Shown: piece after piece, positions 45,439 to 54,724 of the stretch
How the letters are laid out: each line of letters opens with the position of its first letter
Numbering within the stretch: position 1 is the stretch's first letter
Source of the DNA: Chitinophagaceae bacterium
GTDB lineage: Bacteria; Bacteroidota; Bacteroidia; Chitinophagales; Chitinophagaceae
DNA: 64,000 nt
Assembly: GCA_016720745.1 (NCBI GenBank)
Contig: JADKKA010000022.1
Location: 1,240,001-1,304,000, forward strand
Reading direction: 5' to 3'
Program-made: the position numbers and the translations under genes
Notes under the pieces: model-generated
Seen by the model: only the letters and a program-made list of their open reading frames with translations
What the model was told of the DNA's origin: nothing
Database searches by the model: none

Positions 45439-46719
45439 ATGTCAAACCAAAACCACCATCACGACCATCCACAGGACCCGCATCATTCCCCGGGGCCCAA
45501 GAAAAAAAAGAAGGTACACCACCGGATTACCAAGTATCTGATGGAAAGGGATACCCTGCTCGCTACAGTTTGGGTTTTCATCTTTATTGTAGTACTCGGT
45601 TCCATTCCGCTGAACCTGGGTATTGTGAATCCCATTAAGCTGGGTTTAAAGGATTTCGATTTCAACGACCTGAGTTACTCTAAACTGGGAAAGGCGGAAC
45701 ATACCAATATTGATAAACGAATTGTGATCGTGAATATCGGTTATGCCACCCGTGAAGAACTGGCCCTGATGATTGATAAAGTAGGGAGCTTGAAACCAAA
45801 AGTGATGGGACTGGACGCCTTGTTCTATGAAGCCAGAGATCCTCATCAGGACTCCATGCTGATGGCCTGTTTCGCTAAGAATAAAAACCTGATCGCTGCC
45901 AGAAAACTGGTATTGAGCGGGAAAGACGGCGACTCTGTCTCCGAAATTTCAGGGGATTATATCAATACCGCTTCGCAATATGCCCATGTGAACTTTTTCC
46001 AGGATTCTGTTTCCAGTATCCGGACTTTCGAACCTTTTTACCAGGATCATGCCCATAAACTCTATCCATTCTTTTCTACAGCGATTGTAAAACAATATGA
46101 TGTAGCGGCATATGAAAAGCTGGAGAAGAAAGGAGCCAATAAAGTCATCATCAATTATACCCGACATACCAATCAATACCTGGTGGTTGATTATATGGAT
46201 ATCCTGGGTGATAATGTGGATGATTCGGCCTTTCTCAACAAAATCGTCCTTTTCGGGTATGTTAATTTTAATCCAAATGACATTGAGGATAAGAAGTTTA
46301 CACCCATGAATCCCCGTTTTGCCGGTAAATCAGTGCCTGACATGAACGGAATCGTGATACATGCCAATATCATCTCCATGGCACTTGATAAGGACTATGT
46401 AAAAAAAGTACCTTTGTGGGGCAACATCCTGCTGGCGATCCTCGTCTGCTGGCTGCACATGTCGTTCTTTGTACACTATTATCTGGAAGCCCATATCTGG
46501 TTCCACCTGGCGGCGAAAATTGCCCAGGTCTTATCAGCTATCTTCTTTGTGTGGCTGGGTATTTACCTGTATGATAAATACAGGCTGAAAGTGGACATGA
46601 AGCTAAGTCTGGTAACGATCGTACTGGCAGTGGATGTGATTTATTTTTATGAGGCCTGGGCTGTATGGATGCACAAAAAATTTAATTATAAGACGGTGTT
46701 TAAACCACACCATCATTAA
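45439..46719 (+). CDS. CHASE2 domain membrane protein without output domain
   Basis: A 426-residue protein. Short His/Lys-rich cytoplasmic N-terminus (residues 1-34), a first membrane segment about 38-58, an extracellular CHASE2 domain about 60-330 (IVIVNIGYATREELALMIDKV; PKVMGLDALFYE; VPDMNGIVIHANIISMALD), then three membrane helices (about 335-405) and a His-rich tail. CHASE2 is a sensor that normally sits in front of a kinase or cyclase; none is present here. The partner encoded next door may replace the output. Confidence 0.88.
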   Translation: MSNQNHHHDHPQDPHHSPGPKKKKKVHHRITKYLMERDTLLATVWVFIFIVVLGSIPLNLGIVNPIKLGLKDFDFNDLSYSKLGKAEHTNIDKRIVIVNIGYATREELALMIDKVGSLKPKVMGLDALFYEARDPHQDSMLMACFAKNKNLIAARKLVLSGKDGDSVSEISGDYINTASQYAHVNFFQDSVSSIRTFEPFYQDHAHKLYPFFSTAIVKQYDVAAYEKLEKKGANKVIINYTRHTNQYLVVDYMDILGDNVDDSAFLNKIVLFGYVNFNPNDIEDKKFTPMNPRFAGKSVPDMNGIVIHANIISMALDKDYVKKVPLWGNILLAILVCWLHMSFFVHYYLEAHIWFHLAAKIAQVLSAIFFVWLGIYLYDKYRLKVDMKLSLVTIVLAVDVIYFYEAWAVWMHKKFNYKTVFKPHHH

Positions 46720-46752
46720 TAAATCAGTTTCTACCAAACCTTAAACCCAAGA

Positions 46753-47655
46753 ATGATGAAAAAGTTAACCTTCCTTATCCTTTTCGCAACTGCAGCAGTG
46801 TATGCATCTGCCCAGAATGATTACCTCCTTTACAGTTTCAAAGGAAACGTAACGGTGGTGGAAAACAATGTGGAATCAAAAGCCAAGGCCGGAAAGCCAC
46901 TCAATACCGCTGCCACCCTCAAAGTAGCAGCCGGTGGTACCGTTACCCTGATCTGCAATGAAGCAGCTATGTTCACCATTGCAAAAGCCGGTACCTACCC
47001 AATGAGTAAGTTTGGCGATTCCTGCAAAGTGACCAACAGCTCAGTGAGTGCCAACTATGTAAAATATGTTTGGGCACAAATGACCAAATCCAGTGGTTCA
47101 CCTGGCAGTAACCGGAAAGCTTATATGAATACCGTGGGAGCCGTTAGCCGTGGCGAAATCAATAATGTATGGGTGGATACAAGACTCGATACCGTCAACT
47201 ATGCCGGCGGTGATTTCCCGCTTTCCTGGAAATCTTATGCAGAAGCCAAGGAGTTTGACTTCTTCCTTTACAAACCCGAAAATATTGCGGAACCATTTTA
47301 TTCTACCACTGTCACTAAACTGAAAATTGGCATTCCTACCCTTTCTGCCCGGATCAAACCAGGTAACAGTTATTACTGGATTGCAGCTATTAAAGGTGAA
47401 GAGAATGAAGACCGCAAAGTGCTGAACTATGTTTCCAAAGAAACCTATGCTGCCGTGCTGGACAATATCAAAAAGCAAAGCGCCGGTTTTGAAGCTCCCG
47501 CTGAAGAAGCCTACCGGATTGCCTTTATGCTGGAAGATGCCCATTACCTGGCAGAAGCACATGATTACTATACAAAGGCCGCTACACTGGACAGCACGAA
47601 TGTATTGTACCGGTCAACGCTGATGTCGTTCAGAAAGGACTACGAAATAAAGTAA
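46753..47655 (+). CDS. Exported FecR-like protein with C-terminal helical repeat
   Basis: A 300-residue exported protein (signal peptide to ASAQN). Residues 22-85 resemble a FecR-type beta domain: YSFKGNVTVVENN, LNTAATLKVAAGGTVTLICNEAAMFTIAKAGTYPM. The last 60 residues look like one to two TPR helices (AYRIAFMLEDAHYLAEAHDYYTKAATLD). It is 33 bp after the CHASE2 gene and shares its transcript; a terminator follows. Confidence 0.7.
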   Translation: MMKKLTFLILFATAAVYASAQNDYLLYSFKGNVTVVENNVESKAKAGKPLNTAATLKVAAGGTVTLICNEAAMFTIAKAGTYPMSKFGDSCKVTNSSVSANYVKYVWAQMTKSSGSPGSNRKAYMNTVGAVSRGEINNVWVDTRLDTVNYAGGDFPLSWKSYAEAKEFDFFLYKPENIAEPFYSTTVTKLKIGIPTLSARIKPGNSYYWIAAIKGEENEDRKVLNYVSKETYAAVLDNIKKQSAGFEAPAEEAYRIAFMLEDAHYLAEAHDYYTKAATLDSTNVLYRSTLMSFRKDYEIK

Positions 47656-47692
47656 GTACGAAATACAAAGTTCAAAGGACGAAATTTGAATG
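47656..47692 (+). repeat. Heptad repeat after the FecR-like stop
   Basis: About five units of the type NNNCGAA (for example GTACGAA, GGACGAA) start immediately after the TAA at 47653-47655. Confidence 0.6.
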
Positions 47693-47711
47693 AAGAAATC
47701 AATAAGTCAAG

Positions 47712-47736
47712 GCCCCTTGCAAAAGGGGCTTTTTTA
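47712..47736 (+). terminator. Terminator of the CHASE2-FecR transcript
   Basis: GCCCCTT with loop GCAA and AAGGGGC, followed by six T residues. Located 57 bp after the FecR-like stop. Confidence 0.85.
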
Positions 47737-47801
47737 TTTGATAAATGGCAGCCAAATCAGCCCCGGTTTACGTAGCTTAGCCCCCTAACACTTATTAGTA
47801 T

Positions 47802-49115
47802 ATGAAGAAACTTTTTGCCGGCGCCCTGCTACTTGCCAGCATGACGATGCAGGCGCAAATGAAAGCGGATGATGTAAAAACCTTCACCCTGAAAAATGGA
47901 ATGAAGTTCCTGGTGATTGAAGACAATTCCATTCCTAATGCCAACATGTATCTATTTTACAAGGTCGGCAGCCGGAATGAATACCAGGGCATTACCGGTC
48001 TCTCCCATTTTTTTGAACACATGATGTTCAATGGCGCCAAAAAATATGGTCCCAAACAATTTGACCAGGTCATGGAATTCAATGGCGGTGCCAATAACGC
48101 CTATACCCGTGAAGATGTAACCGTGTATACCAACTGGTTTCCTTCCTCCGCCACCGAAGTGATCTTTGACCTGGAAGGCGATCGCATTTCCAGTCTGAGT
48201 ATTGACCCCAAGATGGTGGAAAGTGAAAGAGGCGTAGTGATTAGTGAACGCAGTACCGGTCTTGAAAATTCTCCCTGGAACCTGCTCTTTCAAACTGCAC
48301 AGGGTGTTGCCTTTCTCGAACACCCCTACCACTGGCCGGTGATCGGTTATGAAGACGATATGAAGAACTGGAAACAAACCGACCTCGAACGTTATTTCAA
48401 AACCTACTATGCCCCGAATAACTGTGTAACCGTTATCTCCGGTAATGTAAAATTTGACGAGGTTAAAAAACTCGCAGAAAAATACATTGAACCCATTCCT
48501 TCCCAACCAGCGCCTCCCCCCGTGAATATTGTGGAGCCTTTACAAACAGGTGAAAGAAGAGTTGTAGTGCAGAAAGATGTGGCTACCCCCTATCTCGCTA
48601 TCGGTTGGCATGTACCTGAAGCCAAACACGAAGATTATTATGCGCTGAGTATCCTGAGTGACCTGCTCTCTGCCGGACGTTCTTCCCGATTGTACAGTGC
48701 ATTGGTCGACAAACAACAACTGGCCACGCAGGTCTTCGCCAGCTTCGGAGAAAGTTTTGACCCCTACCTGTTCACCATTGCAGGTGTTGCCTCCAAAAAT
48801 GTAAATGAGCTGGATTTGGAGAAAGCCATTTATGCAGAGCTGGAAAAAATTAAGAAAGACGGTGTCAATGAAACCGAGCTCCAGAAAATAAAAAATATTA
48901 AACTGATGGATTTTTACAGCCAGGTGGAAACCATCAATGGCAAATCCAATAATATCGGTACTTATGAAGTATTCTTCGGTGATTACCGGAAAATGTTTGA
49001 TGCACCCGCTGCCTACAATAAAGTAACAGCAGAAGATATCCGCAAAGTGGTGAACAAATATTTCACCAAGGCCAACCGCACGGTCGGCATCCTGAAATCA
49101 AATACCGAAGAATAA
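47802..49115 (+). CDS. M16 family zinc metallopeptidase (catalytic partner)
   Basis: A 437-residue exported protease (signal ending TMQAQ). Inverted zinc motif HFFEH is intact (His69, Glu72, His73) with a downstream Glu in ESERGVVISE. It is a periplasmic or secreted pitrilysin-like subunit that works with the second M16 protein (20 bp downstream) as a heterodimer. Confidence 0.92.
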   Translation: MKKLFAGALLLASMTMQAQMKADDVKTFTLKNGMKFLVIEDNSIPNANMYLFYKVGSRNEYQGITGLSHFFEHMMFNGAKKYGPKQFDQVMEFNGGANNAYTREDVTVYTNWFPSSATEVIFDLEGDRISSLSIDPKMVESERGVVISERSTGLENSPWNLLFQTAQGVAFLEHPYHWPVIGYEDDMKNWKQTDLERYFKTYYAPNNCVTVISGNVKFDEVKKLAEKYIEPIPSQPAPPPVNIVEPLQTGERRVVVQKDVATPYLAIGWHVPEAKHEDYYALSILSDLLSAGRSSRLYSALVDKQQLATQVFASFGESFDPYLFTIAGVASKNVNELDLEKAIYAELEKIKKDGVNETELQKIKNIKLMDFYSQVETINGKSNNIGTYEVFFGDYRKMFDAPAAYNKVTAEDIRKVVNKYFTKANRTVGILKSNTEE

Positions 49116-49135
49116 ATCATTAATCAACTACTATT

Positions 49136-50527
49136 ATGAAACGTATTATCTATATACTGCTGCTATCCCTGCTGACCGGCAGCTTTACACAGGCACAATC
49201 ATTCAAGCTGCCTGCCTATCAGAAATTCACTTTAAAGAATGGCCTCACCGTTTACCTGATGGAACAGCATGAAGTGCCCATCATCAGCGTATCCGCCATC
49301 CTGCCCGCCGGCGCCATTTATGATGGTGAAAAATCAGGACTGGCTTCACTTACCGCCACTGCTTTGAAACATGGTACCAAAAATTATAATAAAGAAAAAC
49401 TGGACAATGAACTGGATTTCCTGGGTGCCAGTATCAATAGTTTTGCTTCCAAGGAATCAGCCGGCTTATCAGCCCGGATGGCGGCTAAGGACAAGGACAA
49501 AGTGATGCTGCTCCTGAAAGAAATCATGCTGGAACCGGTATTCGACAGTACTGAATTCGGTAAGGAAAAAAAGCGTTTGCTGGTGAGTCTGGAACAGCAG
49601 AAAGAGAGTCCCCGTTCCGTGATCAATTCTTATTTTGATAAATTTTTGTATGGAGATCATGTGTATGGCAATATCCAACAGGGAAAGATTTCAACCGTCA
49701 CTCCGCTGACCTCAAAAGATGTGAAACAGTTTTATGCGGATAATTACAGGCCCGATGGAGCTGCTATTGCCATTGCCGGTGATTTCAACAGTACAGAGAT
49801 GAAGGCTCTGGTGACCAGTCTTTTTTCCGGCTGGAAAAAAGGGACAAAGCCCCAGGCCAATCCCGCCGCACAGCCCATCAGCAAACCATCCAAACAACAG
49901 GTATTACTGATCAATAAGGATGATGCCAAGGAAACCACATTCTATATTGGCGCTCCCGGCATCAGCCGCAACAACCCTGATTTTGTTGCCGTAGATGTAA
50001 TCAACACCCTTTTTGGCGGACGTTTTACCTCCATGCTCAATGATGAGCTGCGGGTGAATACCGGTTTAACCTATGGTGCCAATAGTCGTTTCTCCGCACT
50101 AAAAAACGGAGGTAGTTTTGTGATCTCCACTTTTACTGCCGGTAAAACCACTGAGCCAGCCATTGATAAAGCCATTGAAGTACTGAATAAACTGCACAAA
50201 GATGGCATTGATGAAAAATCACTGACTTCTGCCCGCAATTATGTAAAAGGACAGTTCCCTCCCCGTTATGAAACAGCAGGGCAACTGGCCGGGCTGATGA
50301 CACAGATGTTCTGGTACAATTTCGACGAGTCCTTTATCAATAATTTTGAAAAGAATGTAGATGGACTCACTCTTGATAAAGCCAAAGAAATCATTGCAAA
50401 ATATTTCCCCAAAGACAAACTGCAATTCGTATTGGTTGGCAAATCCGCCGATATCAAAAAGATTGCAGAGAAGTATGGTCCGGTAACGGAAGTGCAGATT
50501 AAAGAGGAAGTGAAGAAGGGGTTCTGA
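49136..50527 (+). CDS. M16 family protein, non-catalytic partner
   Basis: A 463-residue exported protein (signal ending FTQAQ). The M16 fold is recognisable (FTLKNGLTVYLMEQHEVPIISVSAILPAG), but the zinc motif is absent: where HxxEH would be there is ASLTATALKHGT. It contains the R/Y-type substrate pocket (NTGLTYGANSRFSAL). This is a typical inactive half of a two-gene M16 enzyme, not a decayed gene. Confidence 0.9.
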   Translation: MKRIIYILLLSLLTGSFTQAQSFKLPAYQKFTLKNGLTVYLMEQHEVPIISVSAILPAGAIYDGEKSGLASLTATALKHGTKNYNKEKLDNELDFLGASINSFASKESAGLSARMAAKDKDKVMLLLKEIMLEPVFDSTEFGKEKKRLLVSLEQQKESPRSVINSYFDKFLYGDHVYGNIQQGKISTVTPLTSKDVKQFYADNYRPDGAAIAIAGDFNSTEMKALVTSLFSGWKKGTKPQANPAAQPISKPSKQQVLLINKDDAKETTFYIGAPGISRNNPDFVAVDVINTLFGGRFTSMLNDELRVNTGLTYGANSRFSALKNGGSFVISTFTAGKTTEPAIDKAIEVLNKLHKDGIDEKSLTSARNYVKGQFPPRYETAGQLAGLMTQMFWYNFDESFINNFEKNVDGLTLDKAKEIIAKYFPKDKLQFVLVGKSADIKKIAEKYGPVTEVQIKEEVKKGF

Positions 50528-50532
50528 GTTTA

Positions 50533-50605
50533 GTTGTTGAGAAGTTGAAAGGCTGAGAAGTTGAAAGGTTGAAAAGTTAACAAGTTTAAAAGGCTGGGAA
50601 GTTGG
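50533..50605 (+). repeat. Octad repeat patch after the M16 operon
   Basis: About eight units of GTTGARAR (for example GTTGAAAG, GTTGAGAA) starting 6 bp after the TGA. The same octad type occurs inside composite elements R2 and R5. It grades into the terminator hairpin. Confidence 0.65.
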
Positions 50606-50626
50606 AAAACTTTCCAGCCTTTTTTT
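50588..50626 (+). terminator. Terminator of the M16 operon
   Basis: A 12-15-bp stem (AGGCTGGGAAGTT with AACTTTCCAGCCT, one G-U pair), GGAA loop and then seven T residues. Confidence 0.85.
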
Positions 50627-50760
50627 GTGAAGGGAACAACAGAACAGAAGAACAAGGAATTAAGATTTTAGAAGGGTGAGACCTTAGATCATATTTAGAG
50701 CAGAACCTTTATTATTAAGCCTGACGTTACACCAGCCCAAAACCGCTACATAATTAGACA

Positions 50761-51678
50761 GCCCCAGCGGGGCTAAATGTCGGTAACATAAGAAGAACTA
50801 CGCTATACGCTTGCCCCGGAGTGGGCAAAACAAACTGGAACAGCAGAACAGACAAACAAGGAATGATGATTGAAGAAGGAAATGGGCGTTGCTTGTGATT
50901 GAGGCCAAACGACAATTTTGAGACGAAATGCTACAACAGATCAAAACCGCATCACTTTTCCCCAGCCCCAGAGGGGCTAAATGTCGGTAACCTAAGAAGA
51001 ACTACGCTACACACTTGCCCCGGAGTGGGCAAAACCAAGTGGAACAGCAGAACAGACAAACAAGGAATGATGATTGAAGAAGGAAATGGGCGTTGTTTGT
51101 GATTGAGGCCAAACGACAATTTTGAAACGAAATGCTACAACAGATCAAAACCGCATCACTTTTCCCCAGCCCCAGCGGGGCTAAATGTCGGTAACATAAG
51201 AAGAACTACGCTATACGCTTGCCCCGGAGTGGGCAAAACAAACTGGAACAGCAGAACAGACAAACAAGGAATGATGATTGAAGAAGGAAATGGGCGTTGT
51301 TTGTGATTGAGGCCAAACGACAATTTTGAAACGAAATGCTACAACAGATCAAAACCGCATCACTTTTCCCCAGCCCCAGAGGGGCTAAATGTCGGTAACA
51401 TAAGAAAAACTACGCCACACGCTTGCCCCGGAGTGGGCAAAACAAACTGGAACAGCAGAACAGACAAACAAGGAATGATGATTGAAGAAGGAAATGGGCG
51501 TTGTTTGTGATTGAGGCCAAACGACAATTTTGAAACGAAATGCTACAACAGATCAAAACCGCATCACTTTTCCCCAGCCCCAGCGGGGCTAAATGTCGGT
51601 AACATAAGAAGAACTACGCTACACACTTGCCCCGGAGTGGGCAAAACCAAGTGGAACAGCAGAACAGACAAACAATAA
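50761..51678 (+). repeat. 204-bp tandem repeat, about 4.5 copies, with two hairpins per unit
   Basis: Hairpin cores start at 50761, 50965, 51169, 51373 and 51577, exactly 204 bp apart with no indels. Each unit has hairpin 1 (GCCCC loop GGGGC, with the middle base of the loop alternating C or A), the conserved AAATGTCGGTAAC, and hairpin 2 (TTGCCC CGGAGT GGGCAA). Copies are over 95% alike. Because 204 is a multiple of 3, a spurious 67-residue frame repeats in each copy; most substitutions between copies change the amino acid, so it is not protein coding. The gap before it (50628-50760) and after it (51679-51860) shows nothing else I can name. Confidence 0.92.
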
Positions 51679-51860
51679 ATGTAGATTTTAGAAATGAGTT
51701 CACGATTATCAACTTATCCCAGACTTACCAAATGAATAACAGCTCAAAAAAAGAATGAGAATCCTTAAGTTCTTTTAAAAGCCGTTCTTCCCCCCTTTAG
51801 GGGCAGGGGGTAGTCTTCCCCCGTTTCGTAGCTTTACAAAACCGACAAAAAAAATATTAC

Positions 51861-52334
51861 ATGAAAATCCATTTCTGGAGCGTTGGCAAAAACCATGAAC
51901 CCTATGTAAAATCCGGTGTGGAGGATTTCACATCCCGCATCTCAAAGTACTATCCGGTGCAGTGGAACCTGATTCCCCTGCCTAAAAACGCCGGTATGTT
52001 CAGCGAAATGGACCTCAAAAAAAAGGAAGGAGAAACCATCCTCAGCTGGCTCAGCAAGGATGATTACCTCGTGGCACTGGAGGAAAGAGGAAAGTCGCTG
52101 ACCAGTCCCGGTCTGGCCGAGTTTATCCAGAAAAGAGGTAACGAGAGTGTAAAAAATCTCATCTTCCTCATCGGCGGTGCTTTTGGACTTGATGAGGCCG
52201 TTTTAAAAAGAACCAATTTCCAATGGAGCCTCTCCCCATTGGTATTTCCGCATCAGCTGGTCCGGCTGATCCTGGCGGAACAGGTCTACCGCGCCTGTAC
52301 CATCCAGAAGAATGAAAAATACCACCACAAATAA
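51861..52334 (+). CDS. rlmH: 23S rRNA (pseudouridine1915-N3)-methyltransferase RlmH
   Basis: A 157-residue SPOUT methyltransferase: KIHFWSVGKNHEPYVKSGVEDF at the N-terminus, FLIGGAFGLDEAVLKR (SAM knot) and the FPHQLVRLILAEQVYRACTIQKNEKYHHK C-terminus, where the final Tyr-His-His-Lys is typical. It methylates pseudouridine 1915 in helix 69 of 23S rRNA. Confidence 0.95.
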   Translation: MKIHFWSVGKNHEPYVKSGVEDFTSRISKYYPVQWNLIPLPKNAGMFSEMDLKKKEGETILSWLSKDDYLVALEERGKSLTSPGLAEFIQKRGNESVKNLIFLIGGAFGLDEAVLKRTNFQWSLSPLVFPHQLVRLILAEQVYRACTIQKNEKYHHK

Positions 52335-52361
52335 TCCCTATTTTTAATAAAAAAGAAAAGG

Positions 52362-53015
52362 ATGACGCTTTCCCTGACACTCATTATCATCATCATTACC
52401 ACCCTGATCTCTATTGGGGGATTTAATAACCAGAAGATCAAAGATGACCTGATCTTCTATCCGCCTTCCATTACCCAGCGGAATCAATGGTATCGCTTCT
52501 TTACCTGCGGACTGATCCATGCCGATTTTATCCACCTGATATTTAATATGTTTTCGCTTTATATGTTCGGCGAATTTGTAGAGATGGCATTTTCAAGTCC
52601 TATTTTATTTGGGGAGAAAGGAAAGTTTCTCTACCTCGGTATGTATATCCTGGCGCTATTCTTTTGTCTGCTGCCGACTTTCGTCAAACACAAGAATGAT
52701 TATTACTACCGCAGCTTAGGAGCATCCGGTGCCGTGAGTGCGGTGGTATTTGCCGGTATTCTTTTCAATCCCACTGCCAAACTGGGTTTCTTTATTATTC
52801 CACCGATCATTCCCGGTTATATTTTTGGTCCGCTCTACCTGATCGCTTCCACTTATCTGGAAAAAAATTCCAGAGATAATGTGAATCACTCTGCCCATAT
52901 CTGGGGCGCGCTGTTCGGGATTGGTTTTATCATTACTGCTGCCGCTGCCCTAAAGACCGATTACCAGCCGGTGGAACAATTCATTGAGAAGATAAGAATC
53001 AGCTTAGGACTCTAA
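52362..53015 (+). CDS. Rhomboid family intramembrane serine protease
   Basis: A 217-residue membrane protein with about six hydrophobic segments. HADFIHLIFNMFSLYMFG (H-x3-N motif of helix 2), LGASGAVSAVVFAGILF (GxSG, catalytic Ser) and NHSAHIWGALFG (catalytic His) are all present. It cleaves transmembrane substrates. It follows rlmH by 27 bp, and overlaps tilS by 12 bp at the 3' end (convergent). Confidence 0.92.
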   Translation: MTLSLTLIIIIITTLISIGGFNNQKIKDDLIFYPPSITQRNQWYRFFTCGLIHADFIHLIFNMFSLYMFGEFVEMAFSSPILFGEKGKFLYLGMYILALFFCLLPTFVKHKNDYYYRSLGASGAVSAVVFAGILFNPTAKLGFFIIPPIIPGYIFGPLYLIASTYLEKNSRDNVNHSAHIWGALFGIGFIITAAAALKTDYQPVEQFIEKIRISLGL

Positions 53016-54362
53016 TTGAAGGGAGAGCAGTTCCTTTGTACGGGACGTGATTTTAAACCGTTCGTCTATCCGGTGACCAACCAGCCAGATAATCCGCTGA
53101 TTGCTTTCTAATACCCATACCTGTTCCTTTGCGGACTTTGATAATTTAGCATCAATCAGGAATCGGGCAATCTTCTTTTTCTTTTTCATTCCCAGGGGAT
53201 AAAAATAATCTCCCGTTTTCCATTTGCGGAGCAGCAGGGGAAACTGTATATCTTTTGCATCCAATAAAACCTGTTGTGTATCGGTGGTAGTTGTGGCCGC
53301 ATCTGACTTATTCATTTTACTTTTCAAATGCAGGACACCTAATGCAAAACGCGTTTCCGGATTTTCTTTTTCAATCATGATATTCAGTGATTCTTCAGCT
53401 TGTACCGGACTAGTGATGAACCAATGCCGGTGACGGATCAGGCGGTATTGGCCGGTTGGTGCATCGATGTAGCGGCCTGAATCACTTTTGCCCAGTTTGA
53501 TTACTTCATCAATTTGCTTTTCTGTGAATCCAAATACCCGGATGATTTCGAAGATGAGTGCGCGGCTTTTATACCCGAGTAATTGTTTGACGGGGATATG
53601 CTGCTCCACTCCTTTCTGCCGGATGAGCTTCTTTTTAATCTGGGCAACAGCCAACTGGTACAGCTGTTCCGTTTCTTTGAACCGAACCAGGTTATCCCGA
53701 AGATTATTTTTAACCTGTGGGAATACTTTTTCAAGTGCCGGAATGAGTTCATTTCGGAAATAGTTCCGGGTATAGGCGGAAGATGCATTGGAGGAATCTT
53801 CTACCCATTCCAATCCCTGTTCATTGGCAAATACTTGTAGTGCCTCTCTTGAAAAAGGAAGCAGGGGCCTGCGGATAGACCCATTCATTTCTGGTATACC
53901 GGAGAGACCGTGTAACCCTGTTCCCCTGAAAAAATGCATGAGCAGGGTTTCCATATCATCATCGGCATGATGGGCCGTGAGCAGGAAGCCAGCTGAGGTA
54001 TCTTCTTTTACAGCCTTCGTTTCGAGTAAATCAGCAAACCATTCATAGCGGAGTACCCGGGCGGCTTCCTGGGTAGACAGCTTATGTGTGGCAGCATATT
54101 TCTCCGTATCAAATTTGCTCACAAAAATGGGGACATTGTATTTCAAGGCAAGTTGCCTGACAAAATTTTCATCCCGGTCGCTCTCCACTCCTCTCAGTTG
54201 AAAATTACAATGGGCCATACTGAATCGGAAACCAGCCTGATAGCATAACTCGCAGAGTACAACGGAATCCAATCCGCCACTGACGGCCAGCAATAGCGGG
54301 CCGGCCTCCGTGAAGAGTTGCCTTTTACTGATATGTTCTTTAAATTGCTGAAGGAGATTCAT
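53004..54362 (-). CDS. tilS: tRNA(Ile)-lysidine synthase TilS
   Basis: A 452-residue enzyme that converts C34 of tRNA-Ile(CAU) to lysidine. The ATP-pyrophosphatase motif AVSGGLDSVVLCEL is near residue 28 and LTAHHADDDMETLLMHFFRGTGLHGLSG near 135. The C-terminal TilS domain (about residues 370-450, WKTGDYFYPLGMKKKKK) is present. Essential in most bacteria. Confidence 0.94.
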   Translation of the reverse strand: MNLLQQFKEHISKRQLFTEAGPLLLAVSGGLDSVVLCELCYQAGFRFSMAHCNFQLRGVESDRDENFVRQLALKYNVPIFVSKFDTEKYAATHKLSTQEAARVLRYEWFADLLETKAVKEDTSAGFLLTAHHADDDMETLLMHFFRGTGLHGLSGIPEMNGSIRRPLLPFSREALQVFANEQGLEWVEDSSNASSAYTRNYFRNELIPALEKVFPQVKNNLRDNLVRFKETEQLYQLAVAQIKKKLIRQKGVEQHIPVKQLLGYKSRALIFEIIRVFGFTEKQIDEVIKLGKSDSGRYIDAPTGQYRLIRHRHWFITSPVQAEESLNIMIEKENPETRFALGVLHLKSKMNKSDAATTTTDTQQVLLDAKDIQFPLLLRKWKTGDYFYPLGMKKKKKIARFLIDAKLSKSAKEQVWVLESNQRIIWLVGHRIDERFKITSRTKELLSLQLES

Positions 54363-54400
54363 GATTGCTGGTCACAAAGAAACAAAATGTATTCCTGACA

Positions 54401-54724
54401 ATGGCTGAAATATCTGCATACAAAAAACAGATTGACTGGGGCTGCCGGATCTTGATCGTTCTGGATATGCTGGTGGTATTATCAGGTTATTTCAGCTGGT
54501 TCCGGACAAAATATCAATTGGTCTCTCCTTTAATTCCCAGGAGTACCGTCAGTGAAATATTTCTTGATATTGCTGATATACAGTTTAAATATGCGATAGT
54601 GGCGGCTGTCATTTTCACGGCCGGTTTACTCCTTTATAGCTTTGGAAAAAAAATATTGGCGCTATGGTTTTTTAGCGCCGTGTTATTATTCTTTCTCCTG
54701 AACCAGTTGCTGTTCAGAATGTAA
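54401..54724 (+). CDS. Small hypothetical membrane protein
   Basis: A 107-residue protein using the ATG at 54401 (an upstream TTG at 54365 would add 12 residues). Three hydrophobic segments: about residues 18-36, 66-88 and 86-104. No family recognised. It lies head-to-head with tilS (38 bp between starts) and overlaps the TPR gene by 11 bp at the 3' end. Confidence 0.65.
   Translation: MAEISAYKKQIDWGCRILIVLDMLVVLSGYFSWFRTKYQLVSPLIPRSTVSEIFLDIADIQFKYAIVAAVIFTAGLLLYSFGKKILALWFFSAVLLFFLLNQLLFRM

Noticed and set aside
41945..47655. Caspase locus as a classic antiphage defence island
   Set aside because: The caspase is secreted, no nuclease, NTPase switch, TIR, or phage/mobile gene is adjacent. 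An envelope-signalling role fits the signal peptides better.
49136..50527. Second M16 gene as a pseudogene because the zinc motif is missing
   Set aside because: The frame is intact, exported and coupled to an active partner, as in known heterodimeric M16 enzymes.
50899..51510. Three back-to-back 67-residue frames starting with TTG
   Set aside because: They arise because the 204-bp tandem unit is a multiple of three; base changes between copies are mostly amino-acid changing while hairpin stems are kept.
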